Shown here piece after piece: positions 26,280-35,666 of a stretch of DNA of 64,000 nt. Position 1 is the stretch's first letter. The number at the start of each line of letters is the position of its first letter. The stretch comes from Lachnospiraceae bacterium AF51-6-b8A (GTDB taxonomy: Bacteria; Bacillota; Clostridia; Lachnospirales; Lachnospiraceae), in the NCBI GenBank assembly GCA_027682585.1, contig JAQCZH010000001.1, positions 620,001 to 684,000 on the forward strand, given 5' to 3'. The position numbers and the translations under genes are program-made. Below the pieces are notes generated by a model. It was not told the origin of the DNA. It did not search any database and was given only the letters and a program-made list of their open reading frames with translations.

Positions 26280-26972
26280 ATGAAAAATGAGACTTTAGAA
26301 GCCAGGATCGGTTATCAGTTTCAAGACAAAAGTTTATTGAGACAGGCTTTGACCCATTCCTCATTCGCTAACGAGAGGCATATGAAAGCGCACTCGGACA
26401 ATGAGCGCCTGGAGTTTTTGGGCGATGCGGTTTTAGAACTGGTATCCAGTGAATTTTTGTATTTAAACTATCCGGATTTTCCTGAGGGGCGTCTGACCCC
26501 TTTGCGCGCCAGCCTGGTTTGCGAGCCGACGTTGGCGATTGCAGCCAGAGAGATCGGCCTGGGCGCTTATTTGCGCCTGGCCAGAGGAGAGGACCAGTCC
26601 GGCGGAAGAGAGCGTGCAAGTATTCTGTCAGATGCACTGGAATCTATCATCGGCGCCATTTTTCTGGACGGGGGGATAGAACCGGCCAAGGCGCTGATTA
26701 TCCGCTATATCCTGACAGATATTGAGAACAAGCAGCTCTATCACGACTCTAAGACAAAGCTTCAGGAGATGGTTCAGGCGATGGACGAGGCCAGTCTGGA
26801 TTATATCCTGGTCAAGGAAGAGGGGCCGGACCACGCCAAGCATTTTGTGACGGAGGCCAGACTTAACGGAAGGGCAATCGGGCGGGGAGAAGGCAGGTCC
26901 AAGAAAGCGGCGGAACAGGAAGCTGCTTATCAGGGGCTTGTGTATTTGAAGGAGAGAGGACGTGTATCTTAA
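26280..26972 (+). CDS. rnc: Ribonuclease III
   Basis: Dimeric endonuclease for double-stranded RNA, processing rRNA precursors. ATG 26280 follows GAGG by 6 bases; the longer frame from 26196 starts inside the terminator. The 230 residues have the RNase III signature ERLEFLGDAVLEL with its catalytic acidic residues, a second catalytic block (SDALESIIGAIFLDGG), and a C-terminal double-stranded RNA-binding domain (about 157-226, KLQEMVQAMDEASLDYILVK to KKAAEQEAAYQGL). It overlaps smc by 11 bases. Confidence 0.96.
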   Translation: MKNETLEARIGYQFQDKSLLRQALTHSSFANERHMKAHSDNERLEFLGDAVLELVSSEFLYLNYPDFPEGRLTPLRASLVCEPTLAIAAREIGLGAYLRLARGEDQSGGRERASILSDALESIIGAIFLDGGIEPAKALIIRYILTDIENKQLYHDSKTKLQEMVQAMDEASLDYILVKEEGPDHAKHFVTEARLNGRAIGRGEGRSKKAAEQEAAYQGLVYLKERGRVS

Positions 26973-29900
26973 GAGCATTGAGATTCATGGCTTTAAGTCA
27001 TTTGCCAACAAAATGGTTCTGGATTTTCACAATGGGATTACAGGCATTGTCGGTCCGAACGGCTCCGGCAAATCCAATGTCTCAGACGCGGTGCGCTGGG
27101 TTCTTGGTGAACAGTCGGCCAGACAGCTGCGCGGCGCTTCTATGCAGGATGTGATTTTTGCGGGCACACAGAACCGAAAGCCTCTGGGATACGCCTATGT
27201 AGCCATTACCCTGGACAATGCTGACCAGGCGCTTCCTGTTGATTATAAGGAGGTGACAGTGGCCCGCAGGGTCTATCGATCGGGCGAATCTGAGTATCTT
27301 TTGAACGGAACCCCCTGTCGCCTGAGAGATGTCAACGAACTTTTCTTCGATACTGGAATCGGAAAGGAGGGTTACTCGATCATCGGGCAGGGACAGATCG
27401 AGAAAATTCTCTCCGGCAAGCCGGAGGAAAGACGTGAACTCTTTGACGAGGCGGTTGGAATTGTCAAGTATAAGCAGCGCAAGAAAGTCACTTTGAAGAA
27501 GCTGGAGGATGAGAGAGAGAATCTGGTTCGAGTGAGCGATATCCTCTCGGAATTAGAACGGCAGGTGGGGCCTCTGCAGAGGCAGTCTGAGACGGCCAGA
27601 CGCTTTCTGGCAGCAAAAGAAGAACTGAGACATCTGGATGTCAATATGTTTCTGATTGAGGCTGAGCGTTTGGGCGGTCAAATTCAGGATATCTCCGAAA
27701 AATATCGGATCGCAGAAGATCAGATGAACGAGCAGAAGAAATTGCTTGAGGATCTGAAGCTGACTTACACCAAAATGGAGGAGGATCTGCATCGGCAGGA
27801 TGCGCAGATGGAGGAACTGCGCAGGAAACAGAAAGAGAATGAACTGACCAAAAGCCGTCTGGAGAACCAGATTGATCTTCTCAGAGAACAGATTCGCTCT
27901 GCAGAGAATATTGACGCCAATATCCAGGAGCGGATACAGGCTGTTCGGACTGACCGGGAGGCCCGCGCCGGAGAACTGAGCCGGCATGAGAAGGCCAGGG
28001 AGGAATTGAGTGCCTCCCTGCTTGCCGTGCGTGAGAAGCTTGCTGCTGCGAGAACAAAATTTCATGAGCTGCAGGACAAATGCAGCGCCGTGTCGGCTGA
28101 AGCCGAGGAGGGGCAGAAAAAACTTCTGCAGCTGATGGCTGAGCGGGCAGATTTAAAGTCTGAGGAGCAGAAATACAAGACCACTCTGGAGCAGATTAAT
28201 ATCCGCAAGTCGCGTTTGACTCAGCGCATGCTGGAGCGCAAGACAGAGGAAGGGGACATAAGTGGCAAAGCACAACGCGCCAGGAAGTCCTATGAGGAAT
28301 CCAGGATCAGGCGGGATGCAATACAGGAGAAGAAGCGGACTTTTGACGCAGACCAGCGCAGCTGGAAGAATAAGCGCCAAGATCTTCGCCAGGATATTGA
28401 TCAGAAGACAGTCACTTTCCACAAGTCTAATTCGCGTCTGGAGTCTCTGCGAAATATCGCTGAGCGCTATGACGGATATGGCAATGCCATTAAGAAGGTC
28501 ATGGAGCAGAAGAGAGACAACCCAGGGATCGAGGGGCTCGTGTCAGAATTAATCCATGTTCCAAAAGAGTATGAGACGGCGATTGAAACGGCTTTGGGCG
28601 GGAGGATTCAGAACATTGTCACTGATACAGAGACGACAGCCAAGCGCATGGTTGCTTTTCTGAAGGAAAACAGAGCCGGCCGCGCCACGTTTCTTCCTCT
28701 GACTTCGGTTAAGGGAAGAGGCCAGAATCAGATGGATTCTTTTCTGAATGAACGCGGAGTAATGGGTGTTGCCAGCCAATTGATTCAGGCAGATCCAAAA
28801 TACAGTGAAATCGTGTCTTATCTTCTGGGAAGGGTTTTGGTTGTTGATCATATTGATCATGCGATCGCTCTGGCCAGAGTCAATCACTACAGCCTGCACA
28901 TTGTTACTCTGGAAGGTGATTATTTGAGTCCCGGAGGCTCGATCTCCGGCGGACGTTTCAAACACAGTGGAAATCTTCTGGCAAGAAACCGCGAGGTAAA
29001 GCAGTTAGAGAAAGAAGTGGAGGAACTTGGGAATGCGCTGACAAAAGCCCGTAGGCACTTGGAGGAAATCGATACGGCCCTTGCTCTTAAGGCTGATGAT
29101 CTGGCTGAAGTTCAGGCTGATTTGGAAGCCGCTAACCTGGAGGTCAATACGGCGAAACTGCAGTGGGAGCAGGCCGAGGAAATCAGCAGAAACGCTGAAC
29201 AGGCCTATGCGTCTTTGCACAGAGAGAAGACCTCATTGGACGGGCAGGTCCGCCAGATAAGAGAGGGGCAGGAAGACCTGGCCAGAAGACGCCAGTTATC
29301 CGGCCAGAGAGAAGATCAGCTGCGAGGACGCATCGCCGCCTTGGGAGGCGATTATGAGAGACTGAACGCATCTATGGAGATCGCTTCCGAACAGGTGTCC
29401 GCAATCCAGATGGATGAGACCGCAGCCCGACAGAAGGTTGATTTTGAGGAAGAAAATATCATACGGCTCAGAGCGGAGATCGATCGGACGGATCAAGAGA
29501 TTGAGGAACTGACCAGACAGTCAGGGAAGAGCAAAAAAGAGACGGATGGAAAGAAGGCGCAGATTGAGGAGATCCAGAAGACCATCGCTTCTGAGGCAGA
29601 CAGCCAAAAGAGCATAGAAAAGTCTCTCAAGGAGAGGCAGGAGGCCTATGTCAGCCTCAATGAGACCTACAGGAGCGGATTTGAAGAGAGGGAGAAGCTG
29701 TCCGACGCGATGAATCAGCTGGATAAGGAACTCTATCGCCTTGAGTCCCAGAGACAGAAGTCCCAGGAGGCCCTGGAGGGTCAGAATAACTACATGTGGC
29801 AGGAGTATGAGCTGACTTTGCATGCAGCTATGGAACTCAAGGATGAAAGTCTTGGGGACCGCAGCCAGATCAAACAGCGCATCCGTTCCATTCGCGATGA

Positions 29901-30522
29901 CATTCGTTCTATGGGCAACGTCAATGTCAATGCCATTGAACAATACAGGGAAGTTGCGGAACGCTATGAATTTCTGAAGACCCAGCATGATGATCTGATC
30001 ACGGCAGAAGAGCGGCTGGCACAGATCATCGATGACCTTGACCAGGGAATGCGGCGGCAGTTCAGCGAGGGCTTTGGCAAGATTCGGAGGCAGTTTGATG
30101 CTACCTTCAGGGATCTGTTCGGCGGGGGAAAGGGCAGCCTGGAACTGACAGAGAGAGAAGATATTCTTGAGACAGGCATTCGGATTATTGCGCAGCCGCC
30201 GGGCAAAAAGCTGCAGAATATGATGCAGATGTCCGGTGGGGAGAAGTCACTGACAGCGATCGCGCTTCTCTTTGCCATCCAGAGTTTAAAGCCATCGCCC
30301 TTTTGCCTGCTCGATGAGATAGAGGCTGCTTTGGATGACGCCAATGTCGACCGCTTTGCCAGATATCTGCACAAGCTGACCAGGCACACGCAGTTTATTG
30401 TGATTACGCACCGGAGAGGAACGATGAATGCCGCAGATCGCCTCTATGGAATCACAATGCAGGAGAAGGGAATCTCCACTTTGGTATCCGTTAACCTGAT
30501 TGAGAGCAAACTGGACGACTGA
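26962..30522 (+). CDS. smc: Chromosome segregation protein SMC
   Basis: ATPase of the bacterial condensin complex, working with ScpA and ScpB (not in the window). It starts with GTG 26962 behind GGAGAGAGGA, inside the end of rnc. In 1186 residues: Walker A GPNGSGKSN (31-39), a first coiled-coil arm (about 165-500), the hinge (about 520-650, PGIEGLVSELIHVPKEYE and the GG-rich SPGGSISGGRF), the second arm (about 660-1010), then the SGGEKSLTAIALLF signature near residue 1091 and Walker B (PFCLLDEIEAALDD). All key ATPase motifs are intact and the length is standard. Confidence 0.97.
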   Translation: MYLKSIEIHGFKSFANKMVLDFHNGITGIVGPNGSGKSNVSDAVRWVLGEQSARQLRGASMQDVIFAGTQNRKPLGYAYVAITLDNADQALPVDYKEVTVARRVYRSGESEYLLNGTPCRLRDVNELFFDTGIGKEGYSIIGQGQIEKILSGKPEERRELFDEAVGIVKYKQRKKVTLKKLEDERENLVRVSDILSELERQVGPLQRQSETARRFLAAKEELRHLDVNMFLIEAERLGGQIQDISEKYRIAEDQMNEQKKLLEDLKLTYTKMEEDLHRQDAQMEELRRKQKENELTKSRLENQIDLLREQIRSAENIDANIQERIQAVRTDREARAGELSRHEKAREELSASLLAVREKLAAARTKFHELQDKCSAVSAEAEEGQKKLLQLMAERADLKSEEQKYKTTLEQINIRKSRLTQRMLERKTEEGDISGKAQRARKSYEESRIRRDAIQEKKRTFDADQRSWKNKRQDLRQDIDQKTVTFHKSNSRLESLRNIAERYDGYGNAIKKVMEQKRDNPGIEGLVSELIHVPKEYETAIETALGGRIQNIVTDTETTAKRMVAFLKENRAGRATFLPLTSVKGRGQNQMDSFLNERGVMGVASQLIQADPKYSEIVSYLLGRVLVVDHIDHAIALARVNHYSLHIVTLEGDYLSPGGSISGGRFKHSGNLLARNREVKQLEKEVEELGNALTKARRHLEEIDTALALKADDLAEVQADLEAANLEVNTAKLQWEQAEEISRNAEQAYASLHREKTSLDGQVRQIREGQEDLARRRQLSGQREDQLRGRIAALGGDYERLNASMEIASEQVSAIQMDETAARQKVDFEEENIIRLRAEIDRTDQEIEELTRQSGKSKKETDGKKAQIEEIQKTIASEADSQKSIEKSLKERQEAYVSLNETYRSGFEEREKLSDAMNQLDKELYRLESQRQKSQEALEGQNNYMWQEYELTLHAAMELKDESLGDRSQIKQRIRSIRDDIRSMGNVNVNAIEQYREVAERYEFLKTQHDDLITAEERLAQIIDDLDQGMRRQFSEGFGKIRRQFDATFRDLFGGGKGSLELTEREDILETGIRIIAQPPGKKLQNMMQMSGGEKSLTAIALLFAIQSLKPSPFCLLDEIEAALDDANVDRFARYLHKLTRHTQFIVITHRRGTMNAADRLYGITMQEKGISTLVSVNLIESKLDD

Positions 30523-30583
30523 AAGTCAGCCGGGCGCAGGATAGAAACAGCAGCATTTGGATCCCTGTAAACAAGGAGTGACT

Positions 30584-31903
30584 ATGGGATTTTTCAGTAG
30601 ATTGAAAGCCGGTCTGAGTAAAACAAGAGCTGGATTTGTGAAGAATATGGATTATGTCTTCAACGGTTTTTCCAGAATTGATGAAGATTTCTATGAGGAA
30701 CTGGAGGAGGTTCTGATTACCGGAGATCTGGGGGTGCAGACATCTATGCGCCTGATTGAGAACCTGCGCCAGGAGGTTAAGAACCAACATATTAAGGATC
30801 CTGCGGACTGCCGCAAGCTTCTGATTGATGACATTCGTCGCCAGATGGACGTCGGCGCAAATGCCTATGATTTTGAAGGGGAAACCTCTGTCCTTATGAT
30901 GGTCGGTGTCAATGGGGTGGGAAAGACCACTACCATCGGAAAACTTGCCTCCAAGTTCAAACAGGGGGAGAAAAAAAAGGTTTTGATTGCGGCGGCGGAT
31001 ACCTTTCGCGCAGCGGCCAATGAACAGTTAAGGGAGTGGGCCAACCGAGCCGGCGTCGATATGATTGGAGGTCAGGAGGGATCTGATCCGGCAGCGGTTG
31101 TTTTCGATGCGGTGCAGTCTGCCAAGGCCAGAAATTGTGATATTCTCCTGGTCGATACGGCGGGACGGCTTCATAACAAGGCCAATCTGATGCATGAACT
31201 GGAGAAGATCAACAGGGTGATCGACCGGGAGTATTCCGGCGCCCATCGGGAGACTCTGGTTGTACTGGATGCGACGACCGGCCAGAATGCTCTGGTTCAA
31301 GCCAGAGAGTTCGCTGAAGCCGCGAATGTCACAGGCATCGTTTTGACTAAGATGGACGGATCTGCCAAGGGGGGGATTGCTGTCGCGATTCAGTCCGAAC
31401 TGGGAATTCCGGTCAAGTACATTGGGGTTGGGGAAACCGTAGAGGATCTGGAGAAGTTTGATGCCGGCCAGTATGTCAATGCCCTCTTTGATCTGAGAGA
31501 CGGGGAAGATGAAGTCTTGACAGAGGCGCAGGAAGAAGCCGAGGCCAGGATAAAATCTGCATTTGATGAGGAGGAGATTCCTGCGAGAGAAACGGAGACG
31601 ATTGCTCCGCTTGAGGGGGGGTCTGCATCGGAGTTCCCGTCCTCTGCAAGTGCAATGCGTTCCCCTGAAGAGCTTGACCGAAGTTATGGGGGCACTCAGA
31701 ATACAGAAGAGGATCCAGCTGAGAGTGCAGATGAAAAGACCGAGGCGATATTCGCAGAGGCAGCTTCGGCAGATCAGGAAGAATCCGAACAGATAGAAGA
31801 AATGTCTGCAGAGGCTGTTTTGACAGATCAGGAAGAGGCGGAACAGACCGAAGAGAAAAAAGGCGGTTTCTTTGGATTTTTCCGAAGGAAACACAAGGAT
31901 TAG
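30584..31903 (+). CDS. ftsY: Signal recognition particle receptor FtsY, with C-terminal acidic tail
   Basis: SRP receptor GTPase that docks ribosome-nascent chain complexes at the membrane. ATG 30584 follows AAGGAG. The NG domain fills residues 1-305: GVNGVGKTTTIGKL (G1) near 107, DTAGRLHNK (G3), LTKMDGSAKGG (G4) and GVGETVEDLEKFDAGQYV. Unusually, there is no acidic domain at the N-terminus, which starts directly with MGFFSRLKAGLSKTRAGF. Instead about 134 acidic, repeat-rich residues follow the G domain, and the very end is the aromatic-basic KKGGFFGFFRRKHKD. That end resembles the membrane-binding N-terminal motif of other FtsY proteins. Both ends could therefore touch the membrane. Confidence 0.95.
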   Translation: MGFFSRLKAGLSKTRAGFVKNMDYVFNGFSRIDEDFYEELEEVLITGDLGVQTSMRLIENLRQEVKNQHIKDPADCRKLLIDDIRRQMDVGANAYDFEGETSVLMMVGVNGVGKTTTIGKLASKFKQGEKKKVLIAAADTFRAAANEQLREWANRAGVDMIGGQEGSDPAAVVFDAVQSAKARNCDILLVDTAGRLHNKANLMHELEKINRVIDREYSGAHRETLVVLDATTGQNALVQAREFAEAANVTGIVLTKMDGSAKGGIAVAIQSELGIPVKYIGVGETVEDLEKFDAGQYVNALFDLRDGEDEVLTEAQEEAEARIKSAFDEEEIPARETETIAPLEGGSASEFPSSASAMRSPEELDRSYGGTQNTEEDPAESADEKTEAIFAEAASADQEESEQIEEMSAEAVLTDQEEAEQTEEKKGGFFGFFRRKHKD

Positions 31904-31917
31904 AGAAGGAGACGCAT

Positions 31918-33129
31918 ATGTTAGAACTGAAGGATTTTGAGGAAGCATCGAAGGCTGTCAGTCAGGTAACCAATGACACGAAGCTGGTCTACAGTGATTT
32001 CTTCTCGAATGCCTGCGGCAACAAAGTTTATCTCAAACCGGAAAATATGCAGGTAACCGGCGCCTACAAGGTACGGGGAGCCTATTACAAGATCAGTACC
32101 TTAAGTGAGGATGAAAGAGCCAGGGGACTGATTACCGCTTCCGCCGGCAATCATGCTCAGGGGGTGGCCAATGCGGCCAGGCTCTTTGGAGCTAAGGCGA
32201 CGATTGTCATGCCGACCACAACGCCTCTGATTAAGGTCAATCGAACAAAAAGTTACGGAGCGGAGGTTCTCCTCTGCGGCGATGTCTTTGATGACGCCAA
32301 TACCAGAGCTTTGGAACTGGCTGAAGAACACGGGTACACCTTCATTCCCCCCTTTGATGATCTGGCGGTCGCAACCGGACAGGGAACCATAGCCATGGAG
32401 ATCTTTAAGGAACTGCCTCTGGTAGAGTATATCCTGGTTCCGGTGGGCGGCGGCGGATTGGCGACTGGCGTCTCTACTCTGGCGAAGCTTTTGAATCCCA
32501 AGATCAAGGTGATCGGTGTTGAGCCTGCCGGTGCGGCCTGTCTGAAGGCTTCTTTTGAGGCGGGGAAACCGGTGACACTCCCCAGCGCCAACACGATTGC
32601 TGACGGCACTGCAGTTAAGAAGCCGGGAACAAGTATTTTCCCTTATCTGCAGAAGAATATCGACGAGATTATTACGGTTGAGGATGACGAGTTGATTGTG
32701 GCCTTTCTGGATATGGTCGAGAATCACAAGATGATTGTTGAGAATTCCGGACTCCTGACGGTGGCGGCTCTGGGTCATCTGAAAGTGACAGGAAAGAATG
32801 TGGTATCGGTTCTGTCCGGCGGTAATATGGATGTGATCACCATGTCTTCGGTTGTCCAGCAGGGCCTGATCTTCCGCGACCGTATCTTCACCGTTTCTGT
32901 TCTGCTTCCGGATAAGCCGGGGGAGCTGGCCAAGGTAGCTCAGACCATCGCCGGGGTTCAGGGAAATGTTATTAAGCTGGAGCACAATCAGTTCATCACG
33001 ACCAACCGCAGTGTGGCCGTGGAATTGACAATTACTCTGGAGGCCTTTGGGACAGAGCACAAGAATCAGATCATTGACACCCTGGAGAAAGCGGGCTACC
33101 GTCCAAAGGTTGCGAGAACCGCGCTCTAA
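31918..33129 (+). CDS. ilvA: Threonine ammonia-lyase (threonine dehydratase, TdcB-like with ACT domain)
   Basis: PLP enzyme that deaminates threonine to 2-oxobutyrate, for isoleucine synthesis or threonine fermentation. The 403 residues comprise the fold-type II catalytic domain (PLP lysine Lys51 in TGAYKVRGA, ASAGNHAQGVA, phosphate loop GGGGLATGV) and one C-terminal ACT domain (about 328-403, VLLPDKPGELAKVAQ). This short form resembles catabolic TdcB and clostridial enzymes more than E. coli IlvA with its two regulatory modules, so regulation by isoleucine is uncertain. It starts 15 bp after ftsY behind GAAGGAGA, an unusual visitor between ftsY and ylxM. Confidence 0.93.
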   Translation: MLELKDFEEASKAVSQVTNDTKLVYSDFFSNACGNKVYLKPENMQVTGAYKVRGAYYKISTLSEDERARGLITASAGNHAQGVANAARLFGAKATIVMPTTTPLIKVNRTKSYGAEVLLCGDVFDDANTRALELAEEHGYTFIPPFDDLAVATGQGTIAMEIFKELPLVEYILVPVGGGGLATGVSTLAKLLNPKIKVIGVEPAGAACLKASFEAGKPVTLPSANTIADGTAVKKPGTSIFPYLQKNIDEIITVEDDELIVAFLDMVENHKMIVENSGLLTVAALGHLKVTGKNVVSVLSGGNMDVITMSSVVQQGLIFRDRIFTVSVLLPDKPGELAKVAQTIAGVQGNVIKLEHNQFITTNRSVAVELTITLEAFGTEHKNQIIDTLEKAGYRPKVARTAL

Positions 33130-33207
33130 GCTGTCGAAAGATGCGCCATGATATTTTTCCGGTGCATAAGTCCCGCGGGGATAGCTTTATGTGTAAAGAG
33201 ATTTTAC

Positions 33208-33236
33208 TTGACAGTATCTGTGGACTTGGCTAAGAT
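33208..33236 (+). promoter_or_regulatory. ylxM-ffh promoter
   Basis: TTGACA (33208-33213), 17 bp, TAAGAT (33231-33236). The predicted start of transcription, near 33243, is only 0-9 bases from the ylxM start codons. Confidence 0.8.
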
Positions 33237-33248
33237 AGACGAGTGGAT

Positions 33249-33590
33249 ATGATGGAAGAGAAAATTCTACGCGGATACCTGTATGATTTCTATGGACAGC
33301 TGCTCAACGCGCACCAGAGAGGGATCTATGAAGCATATGTCTTTGATGATCTGTCGCTCTCCGAGATCGCTGAGCGGGAGGGAATCTCAAGACAGGGAGT
33401 TCACGATCTGATCCATCGCTGCAGCAGGAGTTTGGAGAATTACGAGCAGGCGCTACATTTGGTCTCCCGATTTATGAAGATCAAAGAGGACATTGAGAGA
33501 ATTCAGGATCTGACGGAGGGCGGTCAGGTTACAGAGGAAACCCTGGGGAAGATTCGCAGGATTTCCCGGGGGATTCTGGAGGAGTTGTAA
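33249..33590 (+). CDS. ylxM: YlxM-family helix-turn-helix protein
   Basis: Small sigma-70 region 4-like DNA-binding protein (UPF0122) encoded next to ffh in Firmicutes; YlxM of streptococci binds SRP components and modulates the particle. About 113 residues with the helix-turn-helix LSLSEIAEREGISRQGVHDLI. Candidate starts are GTG 33243, ATG 33249 and ATG 33252, none with a visible ribosome site; the family start (MEEKILRGYLYDFY) favours an ATG. Since the promoter places the transcript start near 33243, the message is leaderless or almost so. Its stop codon overlaps the ffh ATG (TAATG). Confidence 0.88.
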   Translation: MMEEKILRGYLYDFYGQLLNAHQRGIYEAYVFDDLSLSEIAEREGISRQGVHDLIHRCSRSLENYEQALHLVSRFMKIKEDIERIQDLTEGGQVTEETLGKIRRISRGILEEL

Positions 33591-34945
33591 TGGCTTTTGA
33601 GAGCTTATCTGAAAAATTACAGAATGCCTTCCGTAATCTGCGCGGCAAAGGCCGTCTCTCTGAGGAGGATGTCAAGCTTGCCCTGAAAGAAATCCGCATG
33701 GCTCTTCTCGAGGCGGACGTCAATTACAGGGTGGTTAAGAATTTCACGAAGACCGTGCAGGAGAGGGCCGTTGGCACAGATATTCTAAACGGCCTGAATC
33801 CTGCACAGCAGGTTGTCAAGCTGGTGAATGAGGAACTCACCAACATGATGGGGTCTGAGACAAGTGAGATTGCCTACCGTCCCGGCCAGGAGATCACCGT
33901 CATTATGATGGTTGGACTCCAGGGAGCAGGTAAGACGACGACCACAGCCAAGCTTGCCGGCAAGATGAAGCAGAGAGGCAAGCGGCCGCTTCTGGCGGCA
34001 TGTGACGTCTACCGTCCTGCGGCCATTGAGCAGCTGCGCATCAATGCGGAGAAACAGAAGGTTGCCTTTTTCTCCATGGGAGATAAGAACCGTCCCTCTG
34101 ATATTGCAAGGGCCGCTTATGAGCACGCCAGGAAGAACAATAACAATGTTCTGATTCTGGATACGGCCGGCCGTCTTCATATTGATGATGATATGATGGC
34201 TGAGCTGGAGGAGATCAAGTCCAAGGTGGACGTAGCACAGACCTTTCTGGTGGTTGACGCCATGACAGGTCAGGATGCGGTCAATGTAGCCCAAACTTTC
34301 GATCAGAAAGTGGGAATTGACGGAGTGATTCTTACCAAGCTGGACGGCGATAGCAGGGGTGGAGCGGCTCTTTCCATTCGAGCCGTTACCGGAAAGCCCA
34401 TTCTCTACGTGGGTATGGGAGAGAGGCTGTCTGATCTGGAACAGTTCTATCCGGACCGCATGGCCTCCAGGATTCTTGGAATGGGCGATGTCCTCTCCCT
34501 GATCGAGAAGGCGGAGCAGGAGATTGATGCCGACGAGGCTGCCAGACTGACACAGAAGGTCAAGAAGGCAGAGTTTGACTATAACGACTATCTGACGTCC
34601 CTGTCGCAAATGCGTAAGATAGGAGGAATTTCTTCTGTTCTCGGAATGCTGCCGGGGCTGGGGATGGGCGTCTCTAAGTCGCAGATGAGCCAGATCGAGG
34701 GGGCAATAGACGAGAAGAAACTGGCCAGAACAGAGGCGATCATCCATTCTATGACGCCTCAGGAGCGCTCCGACCCCAAGATTATGAACATCCATCGTAA
34801 GCACCGGATTGCAAAAGGGGCTGGGCTCGATATCGCCGAGGTCAACCGCTTTGTCAAACAGTTTGAGCAGACCCGTAAAATGATGAAGAAGATGCCCGGT
34901 CTTATGGGAGGCGGGGGCAGAAAAAGAAGGGGGTTCCCCTTTTGA
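33590..34945 (+). CDS. ffh: Signal recognition particle protein Ffh
   Basis: Protein subunit of SRP; binds signal sequences and 4.5S/6S RNA and pairs with FtsY. The 451 residues have an N-terminal four-helix bundle, G1 GLQGAGKTTTTAKL near residue 108, DTAGRLHIDD, LTKLDGDSRGG, and a methionine-rich M domain (about 310-451) with IHSMTPQERSDPKIM and the late KMMKKMPGLMGGGG. The end GGRKRRGFPF is basic. Translation is coupled to ylxM by TAATG. The 76-bp gap to rpsP holds a bulged GATCCGCAGG/CCTGCGATC hairpin with no T-run. Confidence 0.97.
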   Translation: MAFESLSEKLQNAFRNLRGKGRLSEEDVKLALKEIRMALLEADVNYRVVKNFTKTVQERAVGTDILNGLNPAQQVVKLVNEELTNMMGSETSEIAYRPGQEITVIMMVGLQGAGKTTTTAKLAGKMKQRGKRPLLAACDVYRPAAIEQLRINAEKQKVAFFSMGDKNRPSDIARAAYEHARKNNNNVLILDTAGRLHIDDDMMAELEEIKSKVDVAQTFLVVDAMTGQDAVNVAQTFDQKVGIDGVILTKLDGDSRGGAALSIRAVTGKPILYVGMGERLSDLEQFYPDRMASRILGMGDVLSLIEKAEQEIDADEAARLTQKVKKAEFDYNDYLTSLSQMRKIGGISSVLGMLPGLGMGVSKSQMSQIEGAIDEKKLARTEAIIHSMTPQERSDPKIMNIHRKHRIAKGAGLDIAEVNRFVKQFEQTRKMMKKMPGLMGGGGRKRRGFPF

Positions 34946-35021
34946 GATTCAGCTTGATCCGCAGGTTATGAATCCTGCGATCGAATAAAGTAACTATTCA
35001 TGTATTACCGGAGGTAACAAG

Positions 35022-35267
35022 ATGGCAGTAAAAATCAGACTCAGAAGAATGGGACAGAAGAAGGCTCCTTTCTACAGGATTGTTGTGGCAGATTCCCGCG
35101 CTCCCCGCGACGGACGCAATATCGCTGAGATTGGCACCTATGATCCCAATCAGGAGCCTTCAGCGGTAAGCGTTGACGCCGAGGCTGCAAAACAGTGGCT
35201 TGCCAATGGAGCACAGCCGACAGAGACGGTTGCGCGTCTCTTAAAGGATGCCGGCATCGAGAAGTAA
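35022..35267 (+). CDS. rpsP: 30S ribosomal protein S16
   Basis: Assembly protein of the 30S subunit. The 81-residue sequence starts [30 protein letters not shown] and is fully typical ([28 protein letters not shown]). ACCGGAGG precedes the ATG. It is followed 33 bp on by khpA. Confidence 0.97.
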   Translation: MAVKIRLRRMGQKKAPFYRIVVADSRAPRDGRNIAEIGTYDPNQEPSAVSVDAEAAKQWLANGAQPTETVARLLKDAGIEK

Positions 35268-35303
35268 TGGTTTCGATTCCAGGCGGAGCACGAGGTATTT
35301 GTG

Positions 35304-35534
35304 ATGAGAGAATTAGTCGAAGTGATTGCCAAGTCACTGGTAGATTACCCGGATCAGGTTGAAGTTTCGGAGCGCAAGGCCGGAAGAACCACGATTGTTG
35401 AACTGAAGGTCGCTTCCTCTGATATGGGCAAGGTTATTGGCAAGCAGGGAAAGATCGCCAGGGCGATCCGGTCTCTTGTCAAGGCTGCGGCGACCCGTGA
35501 GAATTGCAGGGTAGTTGTGGATATCGTTGAGTGA
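35304..35534 (+). CDS. khpA: KH-domain RNA-binding protein KhpA
   Basis: Small KH protein (YlqC family) that with KhpB/Jag binds RNA and influences cell division and sRNA function in Gram-positive bacteria. It is 76 residues if the ATG at 35304 is used; GTG at 35301 is also possible, both downstream of GAGG. The KH loop GKVIGKQGKIAR is intact. It sits between rpsP and rimM as in most Firmicutes, but a strong terminator follows it here. Confidence 0.92.
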   Translation: MRELVEVIAKSLVDYPDQVEVSERKAGRTTIVELKVASSDMGKVIGKQGKIARAIRSLVKAAATRENCRVVVDIVE

Positions 35535-35550
35535 TCCGGATGGTGCAGCA

Positions 35551-35595
35551 AAAAGAGCGGGCAGGTTCCCCAGGGGGCCTGTCTGCTTTTCTCTT
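35551..35595 (+). terminator. Terminator after khpA
   Basis: GCGGGCAGG (35557-35565) and CCTGTCTGC (35578-35586), with G-U pairs, extended by AAAAGA against TTTTCT; T-run from 35587. It divides rpsP-khpA from rimM-trmD. Confidence 0.85.
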
Positions 35596-35666
35596 GTGAC
35601 GGGTCAATGAGGGGGATGGTGCTTCTGACAGCAGGATGACGGTATTTTGAATGAGAAGGAGTTGGA

